Below, one piece after another: positions 17,905 to 28,666 of a stretch of DNA of 64,000 bases. The translations under genes and the position numbers were made by a program. Location of the stretch: contig CANQOY010000002.1 of NCBI GenBank assembly GCA_947625605.1, positions 1 to 64,000 on the forward strand. The letters are read 5' to 3'. This DNA comes from an uncultured Clostridia bacterium. GTDB lineage: Bacteria; Bacillota; Clostridia; Christensenellales; Borkfalkiaceae. The notes under the pieces are model-generated. The model made no database searches, was not told where the DNA came from, and saw only the letters and a list, made by a program, of their open reading frames with translations. Positions within the stretch are counted from its first letter, which is position 1; each line of letters starts with the position of its first letter.

Positions 17905-19587
17905 TCAATCAATGGAATGCGCGATATAGGTGATGTGGTCCGCGGCGCGTTCGAGATTGCCGACGAGGTTGATGAACACGCCCGAATTCTGCGGCTGGCA
18001 CTTGCCCTCGTTGAGGCGCTTGATGTGCCGCTCGACGAGCGTCTTTCTGTCGGCGTCGATCTCGTCCTCGTAGGCGTCCACGGCCGCAAGAGAGGACTTA
18101 TCCCGTTCGAGAAACGCTTTCAGCGCGGCGGCGTACAGCTTCCCGATGCGGGCATACATCCCCTTGATCATCCCGATAAATTCGTCGGAGAACACGAGCG
18201 CGTCCTCCACATAGTGATAGGTATACTTCGTCACGTTGTCGGCGAGCTCCGCGATCCTCATGATGTCGTTGAGCACATAGTGCAGGGTGGAGACCGTCTT
18301 TTCCTCCTCCAAGGAGAGGGAGGAGCCCGAAAGTTTTACGAGATAGGAGACGCCGCGCTTGTTCGCCTCCGCAAGTTCGCCGATCATGGCGCGGATGCGC
18401 TCGTTTGCGGATTCGTCCTTGGCGAGGAAGGCGGCAAAGGAGGCGTCCAGCGTGTCCATGGAAAAGGCGAACACTTTGCCCGTCTCCTGATAGAGATATT
18501 CGAGGGCGACGGTCGGGCTGCGCATGAGGCGGTCGTCGAGATCCTCGAAGAGCGCGCTCGCCGCGGCGGCCGTCCCCTTCTCGGGCACGAGCCGCTCCGC
18601 GATCCACACGAACACCTTGACAAAGGGCAGAAAGAGCAGCGTATTGACGACGTTGAAGAGCGTGTGGAAGAAGGCGATCTGCATCCCCGGGGCCATGTCG
18701 AGCTCCCCGAGCTTCATGGAGCCCGCGGGGATCACGCCCGCGAGCACGGTATCGGCAAAGTCCCTCCACAGGACGAGGACGATCATGAAGATGACCGCGC
18801 CGAAGAGGTTGAACAGGAAGTGGATGAGCGCGGCGCGCTTGGCGTTGCGGGAGGCCCCGAGCGAAGAGATGAGCGCCGTGACGCAGGTGCCGATATTCGA
18901 GCCGATGATGATATAGAGCGCGGAGTTCCCGCCGCTCCCGATGACGAGCCCCGCCGAGACCATGGTGAGGATGATGGCGTTGACCGCCGTAGACGACTGC
19001 ACGAGCGCCGTCACCGCAATGCCGATGAGCAGGAGCAGCACGGGATTTTTAATGACTTGGAGCACCCCTTTGACGGCCTCGTATTCGGGGGTGCCCTTCC
19101 CGAACGTGAGCGCACCCGACATGAATTTGAGTCCGACGAAGATCAGCCCGAACGCAGCGATGATGTTGCCGACGGTGACGACCTTTTCCCGCTTGGAGAA
19201 CATCGTCATGAGCACGCCGACCGCCGCGAGGCAGACAAAGACGATCGTGAGGTCGGACCCGCCGAGCGCGATGACCCATGCGTTGAGCGTGGTCCCGATG
19301 TTCGCGCCCATGATGATGGCGGTCGCCTGAAAGAGCGTCATGATGCCCGCGTTGACGAGGCCGACGACCATGACGGTGGTGAATGCGGAACTCTGCCCGA
19401 GCACGGTGACGGCCGCCCCGATCCCGACGCCCGCAAAACGGCTCTTGGCCGTCCTGTTGAGCATCGTCTGCAACTTGCCGTGGGCGAGTTTCGTCATGTT
19501 TTCGGAGAGCATCCGCATGCCGACGAGGAAGGCGCCCATGCCCCCGAAGATCTGCAAGATGATTTTAACGATATCCCATGCGCTCAT
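17905..19587 (-). CDS. Na/Pi cotransporter family protein with C-terminal PhoU-like domain
   Basis: GMGAFLVGMRMLSENM, GQSSAFTTVMVVGLVNAG, VQSSTAVNAIILTMV inverted repeats; helical C-terminal region. Confidence 0.92.
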   Translation of the reverse strand: MSAWDIVKIILQIFGGMGAFLVGMRMLSENMTKLAHGKLQTMLNRTAKSRFAGVGIGAAVTVLGQSSAFTTVMVVGLVNAGIMTLFQATAIIMGANIGTTLNAWVIALGGSDLTIVFVCLAAVGVLMTMFSKREKVVTVGNIIAAFGLIFVGLKFMSGALTFGKGTPEYEAVKGVLQVIKNPVLLLLIGIAVTALVQSSTAVNAIILTMVSAGLVIGSGGNSALYIIIGSNIGTCVTALISSLGASRNAKRAALIHFLFNLFGAVIFMIVLVLWRDFADTVLAGVIPAGSMKLGELDMAPGMQIAFFHTLFNVVNTLLFLPFVKVFVWIAERLVPEKGTAAAASALFEDLDDRLMRSPTVALEYLYQETGKVFAFSMDTLDASFAAFLAKDESANERIRAMIGELAEANKRGVSYLVKLSGSSLSLEEEKTVSTLHYVLNDIMRIAELADNVTKYTYHYVEDALVFSDEFIGMIKGMYARIGKLYAAALKAFLERDKSSLAAVDAYEDEIDADRKTLVERHIKRLNEGKCQPQNSGVFINLVGNLERAADHITYIAHSID

Positions 19588-19675
19588 ACGGTTCTTCCAA
19601 CTTCATGTTCCATTATATCCCTGTCTGCGGACGGCCATGCGTATTCCGTAAAAACGGAGCGGCAAACGGCCCGAT

Positions 19676-22114
19676 CTATTCCTCGTACTCCCTGTACTTC
19701 ATGGCAAAGACTTCGACGGCTTCCCACTTGACGTTTTTGAGAGGCCGCCCGCGCGTGTTCGTCGCGTCGATGGGCACATCTTCGGTCGGGATCTCGACCA
19801 TGGTACCCTCGTTTGTCGTCACGGCCAGCATATACGGCGCGGTGACGTACTCCGCGAAGATCACCTTTTCGCCCTTTAAGGAGGCGATCTGAACGCCCTT
19901 TCTGTAACGGGGAAGGGTGTCTACCTGCGCCGCGATGACGCGCTTCCACCTGCCGCCGGAGATCGCCACGACGATCTCCCCCTCCCCGTCGATCTGCGAG
20001 GCGAAGAGGACCTCGTCGCCCTCGTTCAGGTTCATGCCCTTTACGCCGCCCGCCACGCGGCCCTGTTCGGGGATGTCGTCCTTGCGTGCGTTGAGGCACA
20101 TGCCGCCCCGCGTGACGAAGAACACGGTAACACCCTCCTCCGCCGAATCGATCTGCACTTCGAGGAGGCTGTCGCCCTCGTTGAGGCGGATGGCGGTAAA
20201 GCTCGACTTGGAGAGATTGTATTCGCTGCGCGGCGTCTTTTTGAGCATCCCGCGCTTCGTGACGAAGAGCAAATTCCCCTCCGGGAAGGCCTTCAAAACG
20301 GACACGGGCCGCTCGCCCTTTTCGGCGTCCTCGAAGAGGTCGGAGAGGGCGTATCCGCTCTCGCCGAACTTCTTCATGCAATCCATGCCAAAGATGCGGT
20401 AGCAATTTCCGCGGTCCGAGAAGATGAGGACGAGCTCATCCGACATCACTCTTGCGCTCCGCACGACGACGGCGCTCTTTTTGGAATTGGCGGAGATCGT
20501 CTTGTTGGAGGAGAGGTAGTTCTTCTCGTTCACGCACTTGATCTTGCCGTCCGCCGTGATGACCATGAGGCAGGGAACGCCGGGCTCGCGAATGTCGTTG
20601 CGCTCGGGATCCGCCTCCTCCTCCGTCTGCACGAAGGTGGATCTGCGAGGCGTCTTGTACTTCTTTTTGATTTCGAGAAGCTCCTCTTTGACGACATTCA
20701 GCTGCATCCGCTGGGAGTTGACGATCGCGGTGAGCTTTTCGATGAGGATTTTGAGCGCTTTGAGCTCCTCTTCGAGCTTGAACACTTCCAGCTTGGTCAG
20801 GCGGGCGAGGCGCAGATCGAGGATCGCCTGCGCCTGCCGCTCGGAAAGCTCGAACCGCGCGCACAGTTTTTCCCTCGCGTCCGACGTGGACTCCGCCTGC
20901 TTGATGATGCGGATCACCTCGTCGATATTGCGCACCGCGATGATGAGTCCTTCGAGGATATGGCAGCGCTCCTTGGCCTGCGCAAGATCGAATTTGGTGC
21001 GGCGGAGCACGACGTCCCGCTGGTAATCCACATAGTATTTGATGATGTCGAGGAGGCCGAGCTGGACGGGTTTGCCCTTTGCGATGGCCACCATGTTCAT
21101 GCCGAACGTGACTTCGAGGTCGGTGTATTTATAGAGCGCTTTGAGGAGGGCGGGGATATCGGTATCCCCCTTGACCTCCACGACGGCGCGCATGCCCACG
21201 CGGTCGGATTCGTCCGTCACGCGGACCACGCCCGCAAGCTGCTCCTTCTTCTCCTCCCGCAGTTCCGCGATCTTGCGCAGAAGAGCGGACTTGTTGACCT
21301 GATAGGGAAGCTCGTAGATGATGATGTTCTTCCGGTCGGCGTCACCGGGCTCCACGCGGATCTTCGCGCGCAGCGTAATTCGCCCTCTGCCCGTCTGGTA
21401 CGCCTGCATGAGCTCGCCCGCAATGATATATCCCCCCGTCGGAAAGTCGGGCGCGGGGATGTGCTTCATCATGGAGACGAGATCGATCCTCGGGTTGTCG
21501 ATATAGGCCACCACGCCGTCGATCGCCTCGGCAAGGTTATGCGGCGGGATGTTGGTCGCGAGCCCGACGGCGATGCCCGACGCGCCGTTGACGAGCAGGT
21601 TGGGGAAGCGCCCGGGCAGCATGTCCGGCTCTTTGAGGGAATCGTCGAAGTTGAGGGAGAAGGGAACGGTATTCTTGTCGATGTCGCGCAGAAGTTCCAG
21701 CGCGAGGGGTTCGAGGCGCGCCTCGGTATAGCGCATGGCGGCCGCGGGGTCGCCGTCCACCGAGCCGAAATTCCCGTGCCCGTTGACGAGGGTGCGCCCC
21801 ATGTTGAAGTCCTGCGCCATGCGGACCATGGCGTCGTACACCGAGGAATCGCCGTGCGGATGGTACTTGCCCATACAGTCGCCGACGATGCGCGCGGATT
21901 TCTTGTGCGGCTTATCCGGCGTGAGCCCCATCTCGGACATGGTATAGAGTATTCGCCTCTGAACGGGTTTCAGCCCGTCCTCCACGCGCGGCAGAGCGCG
22001 GTCGAGAATGACGAACTCCGCATAGGGCAGCATGGAGGCGGGGAGCACTTCTTCGAGGGGAGTTACGAACAGTTGGCCCTGCGGCTCTGCGGGCGGCGTA
22101 TCAGTCTTCTTCAT
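19676..22114 (-). CDS. DNA topoisomerase IIA subunit A (GyrA/ParC family)
   Basis: [76 protein letters not shown]. Confidence 0.93.
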   Translation of the reverse strand: MKKTDTPPAEPQGQLFVTPLEEVLPASMLPYAEFVILDRALPRVEDGLKPVQRRILYTMSEMGLTPDKPHKKSARIVGDCMGKYHPHGDSSVYDAMVRMAQDFNMGRTLVNGHGNFGSVDGDPAAAMRYTEARLEPLALELLRDIDKNTVPFSLNFDDSLKEPDMLPGRFPNLLVNGASGIAVGLATNIPPHNLAEAIDGVVAYIDNPRIDLVSMMKHIPAPDFPTGGYIIAGELMQAYQTGRGRITLRAKIRVEPGDADRKNIIIYELPYQVNKSALLRKIAELREEKKEQLAGVVRVTDESDRVGMRAVVEVKGDTDIPALLKALYKYTDLEVTFGMNMVAIAKGKPVQLGLLDIIKYYVDYQRDVVLRRTKFDLAQAKERCHILEGLIIAVRNIDEVIRIIKQAESTSDAREKLCARFELSERQAQAILDLRLARLTKLEVFKLEEELKALKILIEKLTAIVNSQRMQLNVVKEELLEIKKKYKTPRRSTFVQTEEEADPERNDIREPGVPCLMVITADGKIKCVNEKNYLSSNKTISANSKKSAVVVRSARVMSDELVLIFSDRGNCYRIFGMDCMKKFGESGYALSDLFEDAEKGERPVSVLKAFPEGNLLFVTKRGMLKKTPRSEYNLSKSSFTAIRLNEGDSLLEVQIDSAEEGVTVFFVTRGGMCLNARKDDIPEQGRVAGGVKGMNLNEGDEVLFASQIDGEGEIVVAISGGRWKRVIAAQVDTLPRYRKGVQIASLKGEKVIFAEYVTAPYMLAVTTNEGTMVEIPTEDVPIDATNTRGRPLKNVKWEAVEVFAMKYREYEE

Positions 22115-24161
22115 CGTTCGTCTCCTTCTTGAATTTTACGCGCTCCATGAATGCGTCCTGCTTGTTGAAGTTCGCGTTGCGGTTGAGGAATTCCTTGCGC
22201 CCCTCCACCTTGTCGCCCATGAGCGTGGTGATCATATCCTCGGCAGCGACGGCGTCCTCCAACGTGACCTGCGTGAGGTTGCGCCGCGCGGGATCCATCG
22301 TCGTAGACCAGAGCTGTTCCGCGCTCATCTCGCCCAGCCCCTTGTAGCGCTGGATGAGGTATCCCCTCCCCACTTTCTCGATCTTCTTCTGCAATTCCGC
22401 GTCGTCATAGGCGTATTCCTCGATGCTCGTGTTCTGCTTATAGACCTTGTACAGGGGGGGCATGCCTATGTATACATGCCCCGCAGAGACGAGCGGGCGC
22501 ATATAGCGGAAGAAGAACGTGAGGAGGATGCAGCGGATATGGAACCCGTCCTGATCGGCATCCGAGAGGATGATGACTTTATGATAGTTGAGCTTGTCCG
22601 GGTTGAAATCGTTGCCGATCCCGGCGCCGAGCGCAGAAATGATGGTGCGGATCTCCTCGTTGGCGAGCACCTGATCGAGGCGCTTCTTCTCCACGTTGAG
22701 CGGCTTGCCGCGCAGGGGCAGAATGGATTGGAACTGCCGCACGCGGGCCTGTTTGGCGGTGCCGCCGGCCGAGTCGCCCTCCACGATGAAGAGCTCGTTG
22801 AGCTCGGGTTTCTTGCCCGAACAGGCCGCAAGTTTCCCGACGAGCTGCAAGCCGTCGATGCTGTTCTTGGCCCGCGCCGTCTCCTTGGCCTGCCTTGCCG
22901 CAACGCGCACGCGCATCGCGCCCTGCGCCTTCTTGATGATCTCCTCGAAGGCCTTGCGGTACTTGGCGTCCGCGGCGATCTTCCTGAGCCCCTCCACGAC
23001 GACGCTCTCGACGGGCGCACGCGCCTCGGGATTCCCGAGCTTGGTCTTGGTCTGCCCCTCGAACTGCACGTTCTTCATCTTGACGGAGAGTACCGCCGTG
23101 AGCCCCTCGCGGAAGTCGTCGCCGAGGAAATTGGGATCCTTCTCTTTGAGAAGTTTATTGTCGCGCGCGTAATCGTTGAGCATGCGGGTGAGGCCGCCGC
23201 GGAACCCCATCTCGTGGAATCCCCCCTCGGGCGTGGGGATGTTGTTGACAAAGGAGAAGAGGCTCTCCGTGAACTCCGAGGTGTGCTGGATGGAAAATTC
23301 GACGAGGATCCCGTCCTTTTCGGCACGGTAGTAGAGCGGCTTGGAATACAGCTTGTTCTTCCCCTCGTTGAGATAGGAGACGAAGTCGGAGATGCCCCCG
23401 TCGTAGCGGTACTTGACGGAGTGCGGCTGCGTGCCCATGAGGTCGAGCTGCACGTTCTCCTGTTCGCCGCCGCCCGCGGCGACATACTCGTTCTCGGTGA
23501 TCCGCTCGTCCGTGAGTGTGATGGTGACGCCGCGGTTGAGAAAGGCCAGCTCGTTGAGCCGCCGCTCGATGGTGCTCAAAGAAAACTCCGTCGTGGAGAA
23601 CACGGCGTCGTCCGGCATGAAGTGCACGAACGTACCGTGCCGCTTGGTCCGCTGCTTGGTGTTGACGAGCGGACCCGTCGGGATCCCCGATTCATACTTT
23701 TTCTTCGCCTTGTCGTAGTAGGAATGAAATTGCATCTCCCACGTGGTCCCGTCCCGCATGACGCGCACTTTGAGCCACTTGGAGAGCGCGTTGGTGACGG
23801 AGGCCCCCACGCCGTGCAGGCCGCCCGAGAAGGAATAGTTGTGTTCGTCGAACTTGCCGCCCGCATGGAGCTGGGTGAATACGACCTGTACGCCCGAGAC
23901 CTTCGTCTTGGGGTGGATGTCTGTGGGGATGCCGCGCCCGTTGTCCTCCACGGAGACGCTCCCGTCCCGGTAGAGATGCACGTCGATGGCGTCCGCATAG
24001 CCGTTCGCGGCCTCGTCGATGGCGTTGTCCACGATCTCCCAAAGAATGTGATGGAGCCCGCGCGGGCCCGTTGAGCCGATATACATGCCCGGGCGCAGCC
24101 GCACGGCGTCTAAGCCTTCGAGAATGGTCAGATCCCTCGCGTCATAATGATTCGCAGCCAT
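22101..24161 (-). CDS. DNA topoisomerase IIA subunit B (GyrB/ParE family)
   Basis: [51 protein letters not shown]...[34 protein letters not shown] gaggtagct; track start 24929 rejected. Confidence 0.94.
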   Translation of the reverse strand: MAANHYDARDLTILEGLDAVRLRPGMYIGSTGPRGLHHILWEIVDNAIDEAANGYADAIDVHLYRDGSVSVEDNGRGIPTDIHPKTKVSGVQVVFTQLHAGGKFDEHNYSFSGGLHGVGASVTNALSKWLKVRVMRDGTTWEMQFHSYYDKAKKKYESGIPTGPLVNTKQRTKRHGTFVHFMPDDAVFSTTEFSLSTIERRLNELAFLNRGVTITLTDERITENEYVAAGGGEQENVQLDLMGTQPHSVKYRYDGGISDFVSYLNEGKNKLYSKPLYYRAEKDGILVEFSIQHTSEFTESLFSFVNNIPTPEGGFHEMGFRGGLTRMLNDYARDNKLLKEKDPNFLGDDFREGLTAVLSVKMKNVQFEGQTKTKLGNPEARAPVESVVVEGLRKIAADAKYRKAFEEIIKKAQGAMRVRVAARQAKETARAKNSIDGLQLVGKLAACSGKKPELNELFIVEGDSAGGTAKQARVRQFQSILPLRGKPLNVEKKRLDQVLANEEIRTIISALGAGIGNDFNPDKLNYHKVIILSDADQDGFHIRCILLTFFFRYMRPLVSAGHVYIGMPPLYKVYKQNTSIEEYAYDDAELQKKIEKVGRGYLIQRYKGLGEMSAEQLWSTTMDPARRNLTQVTLEDAVAAEDMITTLMGDKVEGRKEFLNRNANFNKQDAFMERVKFKKETNDEED

Positions 24162-24309
24162 AGCTACCTCGTAAAAGTTATAAACTTCCGAGTATATTGT
24201 ACCACAGGTTGTGGCCGAATGCAAGTATTTTCCCGCATTTTGCGGTACGTTGTCGATACGGCGGGGACGGGAACGCAAAAAATCGCGGGCGCGCGTTCGC
24301 GATTCCCTC

Positions 24310-24338
24310 TTGACAGACGCGCTTTTTTCTGCTACACT
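24310..24338 (+). promoter_or_regulatory. Promoter of the rubrerythrin gene
   Basis: TTGACA-N17-TACACT with extended TGc. Confidence 0.65.
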
Positions 24339-24380
24339 GTTCGCGCAGTCGTAAGAACTGACAAAAAAGGAGAATGCGGT

Positions 24381-24926
24381 ATGGAAAAGAGAAATCCCTA
24401 TGCGGGCACAAAGACGGAAAAGAACCTTTGGGAGGCCTTCGCGGGCGAATCGCAGGCGAGAAACAAGTATACATACTTTGCCTCGGTCGCAAAGAAAGCG
24501 GGCTATGAACAGATCGCCGAACTCTTTCTGAAAACGGCGGAAAACGAAAAGGAACACGCCAAGCTCTGGTTCAAGGCGCTCGGCGAACTCGGCACGACGG
24601 AGGAGAATCTGCTTGCCGCCGCCGAGGGAGAAAACGCAGAGTGGACGGACATGTACGACCGCATGGCGCGCGAGGCCGAAGAGGAGGGCTTCCACGCGCT
24701 CGCGGCGCAGTTCAGGGGGGTCGCCGCCATCGAAAAGGCGCATGAGGAGAGATACCGCGCCCTTCTGCACAACGTCGAGGCCAAGCAGGTCTTTGAGAAG
24801 AGCGGCGTTACGGTGTGGGAATGCAGAAACTGCGGGCACATCGTCGTCGGGACGAAGGCGCCCGAGGTCTGCCCCGTCTGCAATCATCCGCAGAGCTACT
24901 TCGAAGTGAAGAAAGAAAATTATTGA
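24381..24926 (+). CDS. Rubrerythrin
   Basis: [39 protein letters not shown]...EKEHAKLW...[32 protein letters not shown] (diiron ExxH plus rubredoxin CxxC...CxxC). Confidence 0.95.
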   Translation: MEKRNPYAGTKTEKNLWEAFAGESQARNKYTYFASVAKKAGYEQIAELFLKTAENEKEHAKLWFKALGELGTTEENLLAAAEGENAEWTDMYDRMAREAEEEGFHALAAQFRGVAAIEKAHEERYRALLHNVEAKQVFEKSGVTVWECRNCGHIVVGTKAPEVCPVCNHPQSYFEVKKENY

Positions 24927-24940
24927 CACTTTTCATGAAG

Positions 24941-24976
24941 AGCTCCCCGCGTACCCCGCGGGGAGCTTTTCTTTTT
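24941..24976 (+). terminator. Intrinsic terminator of the rubrerythrin gene
   Basis: agctccccgcg-taccc-cgcggggagct followed by tttcttttt; 11-bp perfect stem. Confidence 0.85.
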
Positions 24977-25009
24977 ACGGCCGCGGCCGAAGAAAAAAGA
25001 CGGTGAAAT

Positions 25010-25684
25010 TCACCGCCCGATCAGCTGCATCGCCTCTTCGTAGTTGCGCGCAACGTCGCCGCGATAGCCCGTCGGCGCGCCCGAAGGCGCAAACAGGATA
25101 AAATCCACGCCCAGCACTTTTGCGCATACCATGTCCGAGGTCAAGCTGTCGCCGAGCCATACGGCGCGCTCCCGCCGAAAGGCGGGGATCTGCGAGGCGA
25201 CGCGGTCCGCAAAGGCCTTCGACGGCTTGTCGCACCCCATTTCTTCCGAAATGAACGTCCCCGCGAAATAGGGCCCGAAGCCCGCAAGGCGGATATGGCT
25301 GCGCTGGATCGCCGTCCCGCCGTTGGTGACGAGATATGCGCGGCCGCGCGCGGAGAGCTCTTTTAAGAACTCCGCCGCCCCGCGGTAGGGATAGCAGATC
25401 CCCTCAAACCCCGCAAGATACCGCTCGGAGACCGCACGGGCGTCCGCCTCGATCCCCTCCTCGGCAAAGAGCGTCTCAAAGCGTAGCACTTTCAGCCGCT
25501 CGCGGGAGAGCTCTCCCCGTTCGAGCGCCTGCCAGAGCGCGTCGTTGACGGCATGGAAGCGCCGCAGGATCTCTTCGCTTGCGGGGAGCGAGAAGGCGCG
25601 CAGCGTGGCAAGCAGGTTCTCCCGCTCCGCCGCGGAAAAGTCGAGCAGTGTTCCGTCCAAATCCAGAAGAAAGATCTCTTTCAT
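25010..25684 (-). CDS. HAD hydrolase, YjjG-like (noncanonical pyrimidine nucleotidase subfamily)
   Basis: MKEIFLLDLDGTLLDFSAAERENLLATL...YLVTNGGTAIQRSHI...MGCDKPSKAFAD...WLGDSLTSDM. Confidence 0.87.
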   Translation of the reverse strand: MKEIFLLDLDGTLLDFSAAERENLLATLRAFSLPASEEILRRFHAVNDALWQALERGELSRERLKVLRFETLFAEEGIEADARAVSERYLAGFEGICYPYRGAAEFLKELSARGRAYLVTNGGTAIQRSHIRLAGFGPYFAGTFISEEMGCDKPSKAFADRVASQIPAFRRERAVWLGDSLTSDMVCAKVLGVDFILFAPSGAPTGYRGDVARNYEEAMQLIGR

Positions 25685-25689
25685 CGCCG

Positions 25690-28068
25690 TCAATCCTCCA
25701 CGATCACGAGTTCGCGCAGCGCCCTCGTATACGAAATATAGCGTTCATTCTCGGACATGCCCCTATCGTAAACGGCCACACAGGAAAATTCGAGCCCCTT
25801 GCTCTCATAGACGCTCATCACGTTCACCCTGTCCCGCGAGAGCTTGCCGCCCGGAGAGAGACGGCGGAATCCCCGCCGCTCCAAAAGGGGCAGAAATTCT
25901 TCGCGGGCAATGACGGCTTTGAGCCCCTGCTTCCCGCGGAAAAAGCCCGAAAGTGCGCGCACCTTGACCGAGCCCACGGGCTCTCCGTGCAGGCCGATGG
26001 GCTGCATGCCGACGTCCACGATCTTCGCCACATACTCCACGATCTCGTTGGTGTTGCGGTAGTTTCGGCTCAGGGAATACACGGGAAAGCCCAGAAACTC
26101 CCAGCTCTTTACGCCGCGCCAGCCCGTAATGTTTTGTTTGAGGTCGCCGAAGATGTTGAAAGACGCGTCCTCATGGATGCGGCGGAGCAGCGCGTATTCC
26201 CCCTCCGCGAGGTCCTGCCCTTCGTCCACGAACACGAGCCCGTAGCGCGGCGTCAGCTTGCGCCCCGCCTCCGTGAGCACGAGGGCGAGCGCGTAGCCGT
26301 CGGAGGGGAAAACGCCTTTGAGGCCGAACTTCTTCTTGTACTTCTTCACCGTCTCCCGATACAGCCAGCGCGCGATATCCACGTCGTCCTTGCACTTGCC
26401 CAAAGCGGCGCAATATCCCGTGAGGCGCACGACGGAGAAAAATTCGCGCAAGAAGTCCGATCCCATACCCATGTCCGCGATGAGGCCGTCGATCCGCTCG
26501 ATCTCGGCGAGAAGTTCCCGCCTTCTTTCGATGCGTTCTGAGTAGGTGTAGACCTCCTCGTCTCCCCGTTTGAGGCGGTAGCGGCGGAGGTCTGCGATCT
26601 CCCGTTCCACCGTGGCGGAGAGCGCGGCGAGGTCCTCCCGCGCCCCCGAGAACACGCGTTCGCAGTGCTGCGCGGCATACTGCGCGCCCGCATAGAATTC
26701 GCGGAATTGGCGGAAGAAATAGTCCGGCGTGCGTGTGTGCTCCTTCAAGACGTATGTGAGGAAATCCTCGACCTGCGCAAAGGCGCTCATGAGTGCGCGG
26801 AAGGGCTTGGTAAAGCCGAAGCCGCCCTCCGGTCTCTCCTTCATTTCGCCGAGCACGGCGCGGCGCACGCGGGTGGAGGCGTTCTTGATCCGAACGAACT
26901 TTTCCCGCTTCTCCACGCATGCGGCGAGCAGTTTTTCCGCCACCTCGCGGCACTCTCTGCCCGCAAAGAGCCCGTGCATGCCCGCAAAGATCTTCCCGAT
27001 CTTCTTGCGCACGTCGGCGGGGAAGCGCGCGGAATAGAGATAGGAGAGATAGGCCTCCGGCTCCCGCTCTCCCGTGAGACGCGGTTTGAGGTCGATCCCC
27101 TCCCCTTCGAGGGCGCGGAAGTAATAATCGCGCAGCGTGACCGTGCGCACCCGTTCGAGCTCCAACACCTCGGAGAGCTCGTCGATGAACGCGTTGAAGG
27201 AGTCCGACGGGGTGATGACGAGCACGTCCGCGGCTTTCAGCGCCTCATTGTTGTACATGAGATAGCTCAGCCTGTGCAGGAGGATCATCGTCTTTCCGCT
27301 CCCCGCGCACCCTTGCAGCACAAAACTTTCGCGCTCGGGACGGGTGATGATGTCGAACTGCTGTTCCTGAATGGTGCGGATGATGTCGCGGATGCGGACG
27401 TCGTCCTTGCGGCTCTTGATGATGGAGCGCAGATAGGGATCGAAGAGGATCTCCTCGTCCCTCCCCGCGATCTCCTCCGGGGTGAGCACGTCGCGCACGG
27501 AGAGATATTCGTTCTTGAAGTCGAGCAGCTTTCCGTTCTTGACGGAGAGCGCGCGGCGCAGCACGGTGCGGTATTCGTACTCGTTGATGGTAAAGGAGAC
27601 GCGGCTCTTTTGGTAATAGCGCACGGCGAGGGGCGCACGCCAGTCCACGATTTCGAGATTGACGTCCCCTTTCTTCCCGATATAGTAGCTGTTGTAGCCC
27701 TCGACGTCGTCCACCACGTCCATGCGGGCGAAGTAGGGCTCCGAGAAGAAGCACTTGTATCCGTTGAGCTTCCTGATCTCCGCGGCGAGCTCCGCCTTCT
27801 TCTCCAACAGAAGGCGGTAATCCTCCGCAGAATAGCGGTCCCGCGCGCCGATCTCCGCAATCTCCCGTTCGAGCGCCTCGATCCGCCTCTTGTATTTCAG
27901 GATATAGAATTTCTTCAAGGAGAGAAGCACGGCCGCAAGATGCGCCTCCTCATAGGCGAACTGCTCCCCCTCGTCCAAAAGGGAGAGATACCAATCCCTG
28001 TCCGCCTGTTTCTGCGGGCGCATGAGCGCTTGCACGGACCGCGTTCCGCTCGTCGTTTCCCCTGCCAT
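25690..28068 (-). CDS. UvrD/HelD-like superfamily 1 helicase
   Basis: Walker A QGCAGSGKTMILLHRLSYLMYN, GLVFVDEGQDLAEGEYALLRRI, MSVYESKGLEFSCVAVYD, YISYTRALREL; start at ATG 28068 (or 28080). Confidence 0.87.
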   Translation of the reverse strand: MAGETTSGTRSVQALMRPQKQADRDWYLSLLDEGEQFAYEEAHLAAVLLSLKKFYILKYKRRIEALEREIAEIGARDRYSAEDYRLLLEKKAELAAEIRKLNGYKCFFSEPYFARMDVVDDVEGYNSYYIGKKGDVNLEIVDWRAPLAVRYYQKSRVSFTINEYEYRTVLRRALSVKNGKLLDFKNEYLSVRDVLTPEEIAGRDEEILFDPYLRSIIKSRKDDVRIRDIIRTIQEQQFDIITRPERESFVLQGCAGSGKTMILLHRLSYLMYNNEALKAADVLVITPSDSFNAFIDELSEVLELERVRTVTLRDYYFRALEGEGIDLKPRLTGEREPEAYLSYLYSARFPADVRKKIGKIFAGMHGLFAGRECREVAEKLLAACVEKREKFVRIKNASTRVRRAVLGEMKERPEGGFGFTKPFRALMSAFAQVEDFLTYVLKEHTRTPDYFFRQFREFYAGAQYAAQHCERVFSGAREDLAALSATVEREIADLRRYRLKRGDEEVYTYSERIERRRELLAEIERIDGLIADMGMGSDFLREFFSVVRLTGYCAALGKCKDDVDIARWLYRETVKKYKKKFGLKGVFPSDGYALALVLTEAGRKLTPRYGLVFVDEGQDLAEGEYALLRRIHEDASFNIFGDLKQNITGWRGVKSWEFLGFPVYSLSRNYRNTNEIVEYVAKIVDVGMQPIGLHGEPVGSVKVRALSGFFRGKQGLKAVIAREEFLPLLERRGFRRLSPGGKLSRDRVNVMSVYESKGLEFSCVAVYDRGMSENERYISYTRALRELVIVED

Positions 28069-28187
28069 ATCTCTTATCATACCATATTTTTTGCGTTTTG
28101 GAGTATCTCCCGACAAAAATTTTGCGCGGTTCGAGGAAAATTTTGTTATATTGCAAGAGCGCACCCTTTCGAAGTGCGCTCTGTGTT

Positions 28188-28445
28188 TCAGTCGAGAATG
28201 TCCTCTATTTTGCGGCGGAGAGCACGCAGCTCTTTGAGGTCGAGGGAGTAGATCAGCGTTTGCGCGCGGCGCGTCACGGTGACGATGCGGCTCTCCTTCA
28301 AGACGGAAAGATGATGGGAGACCGTGGCGGGCGAGAGGTCGAACTGGTCCGCGATCTCCCCGGCGGTGTGCGGACGGTTTTTTAGCAGCAGTATGATCTC
28401 ACGGCGCGTCTTATCCGCCATTGCGTCCCAAATGTCCTTCCTCAT
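28188..28445 (-). CDS. Small ArsR-family autorepressor (SdpR-like)
   Basis: 85 aa MRKDIWDAMADKTRREIILLLKNRPHTAGEIADQFDLSPATVSHHLSVLKESRIVTVTRRAQTLIYSL. Confidence 0.85.
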   Translation of the reverse strand: MRKDIWDAMADKTRREIILLLKNRPHTAGEIADQFDLSPATVSHHLSVLKESRIVTVTRRAQTLIYSLDLKELRALRRKIEDILD

Positions 28446-28462
28446 GCGTACTTCCCCCGTAA

Positions 28463-28507
28463 TTTGATTTTCATCAAAATAATATCATATTCCCAAAATC
28501 CTGTCAA
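28463..28507 (-). promoter_or_regulatory. SdpR-like gene promoter plus candidate operator
   Basis: Reverse TTGACA (28502-28507)-N17-TATTAT (28479-28484); inverted repeat TTTGAT-TTTC-ATCAAA at 28463-28478 just downstream of the -10. Confidence 0.6.
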
Positions 28508-28666
28508 GTATTTGAGAAAAATTCCCCAAAAATCAAAAAATATTCCATCTCCCCTACCGTGCCGCGCGAGACGCAAAAAAACAGCGGGGATCGCTCCCTC
28601 GCTGTCTTTCGCGCGCCCGAAGGCGCTTTCTCGTTCCTATTGGTTCCCCTGTGACGGGGCCCGCGC

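Noticed and set aside
24162-24929. N-terminal extension of the GyrB/ParE ORF up to 24929
   Set aside because: Antisense to the rubrerythrin gene; the GyrB family N-terminus and SD fit ATG 24161.
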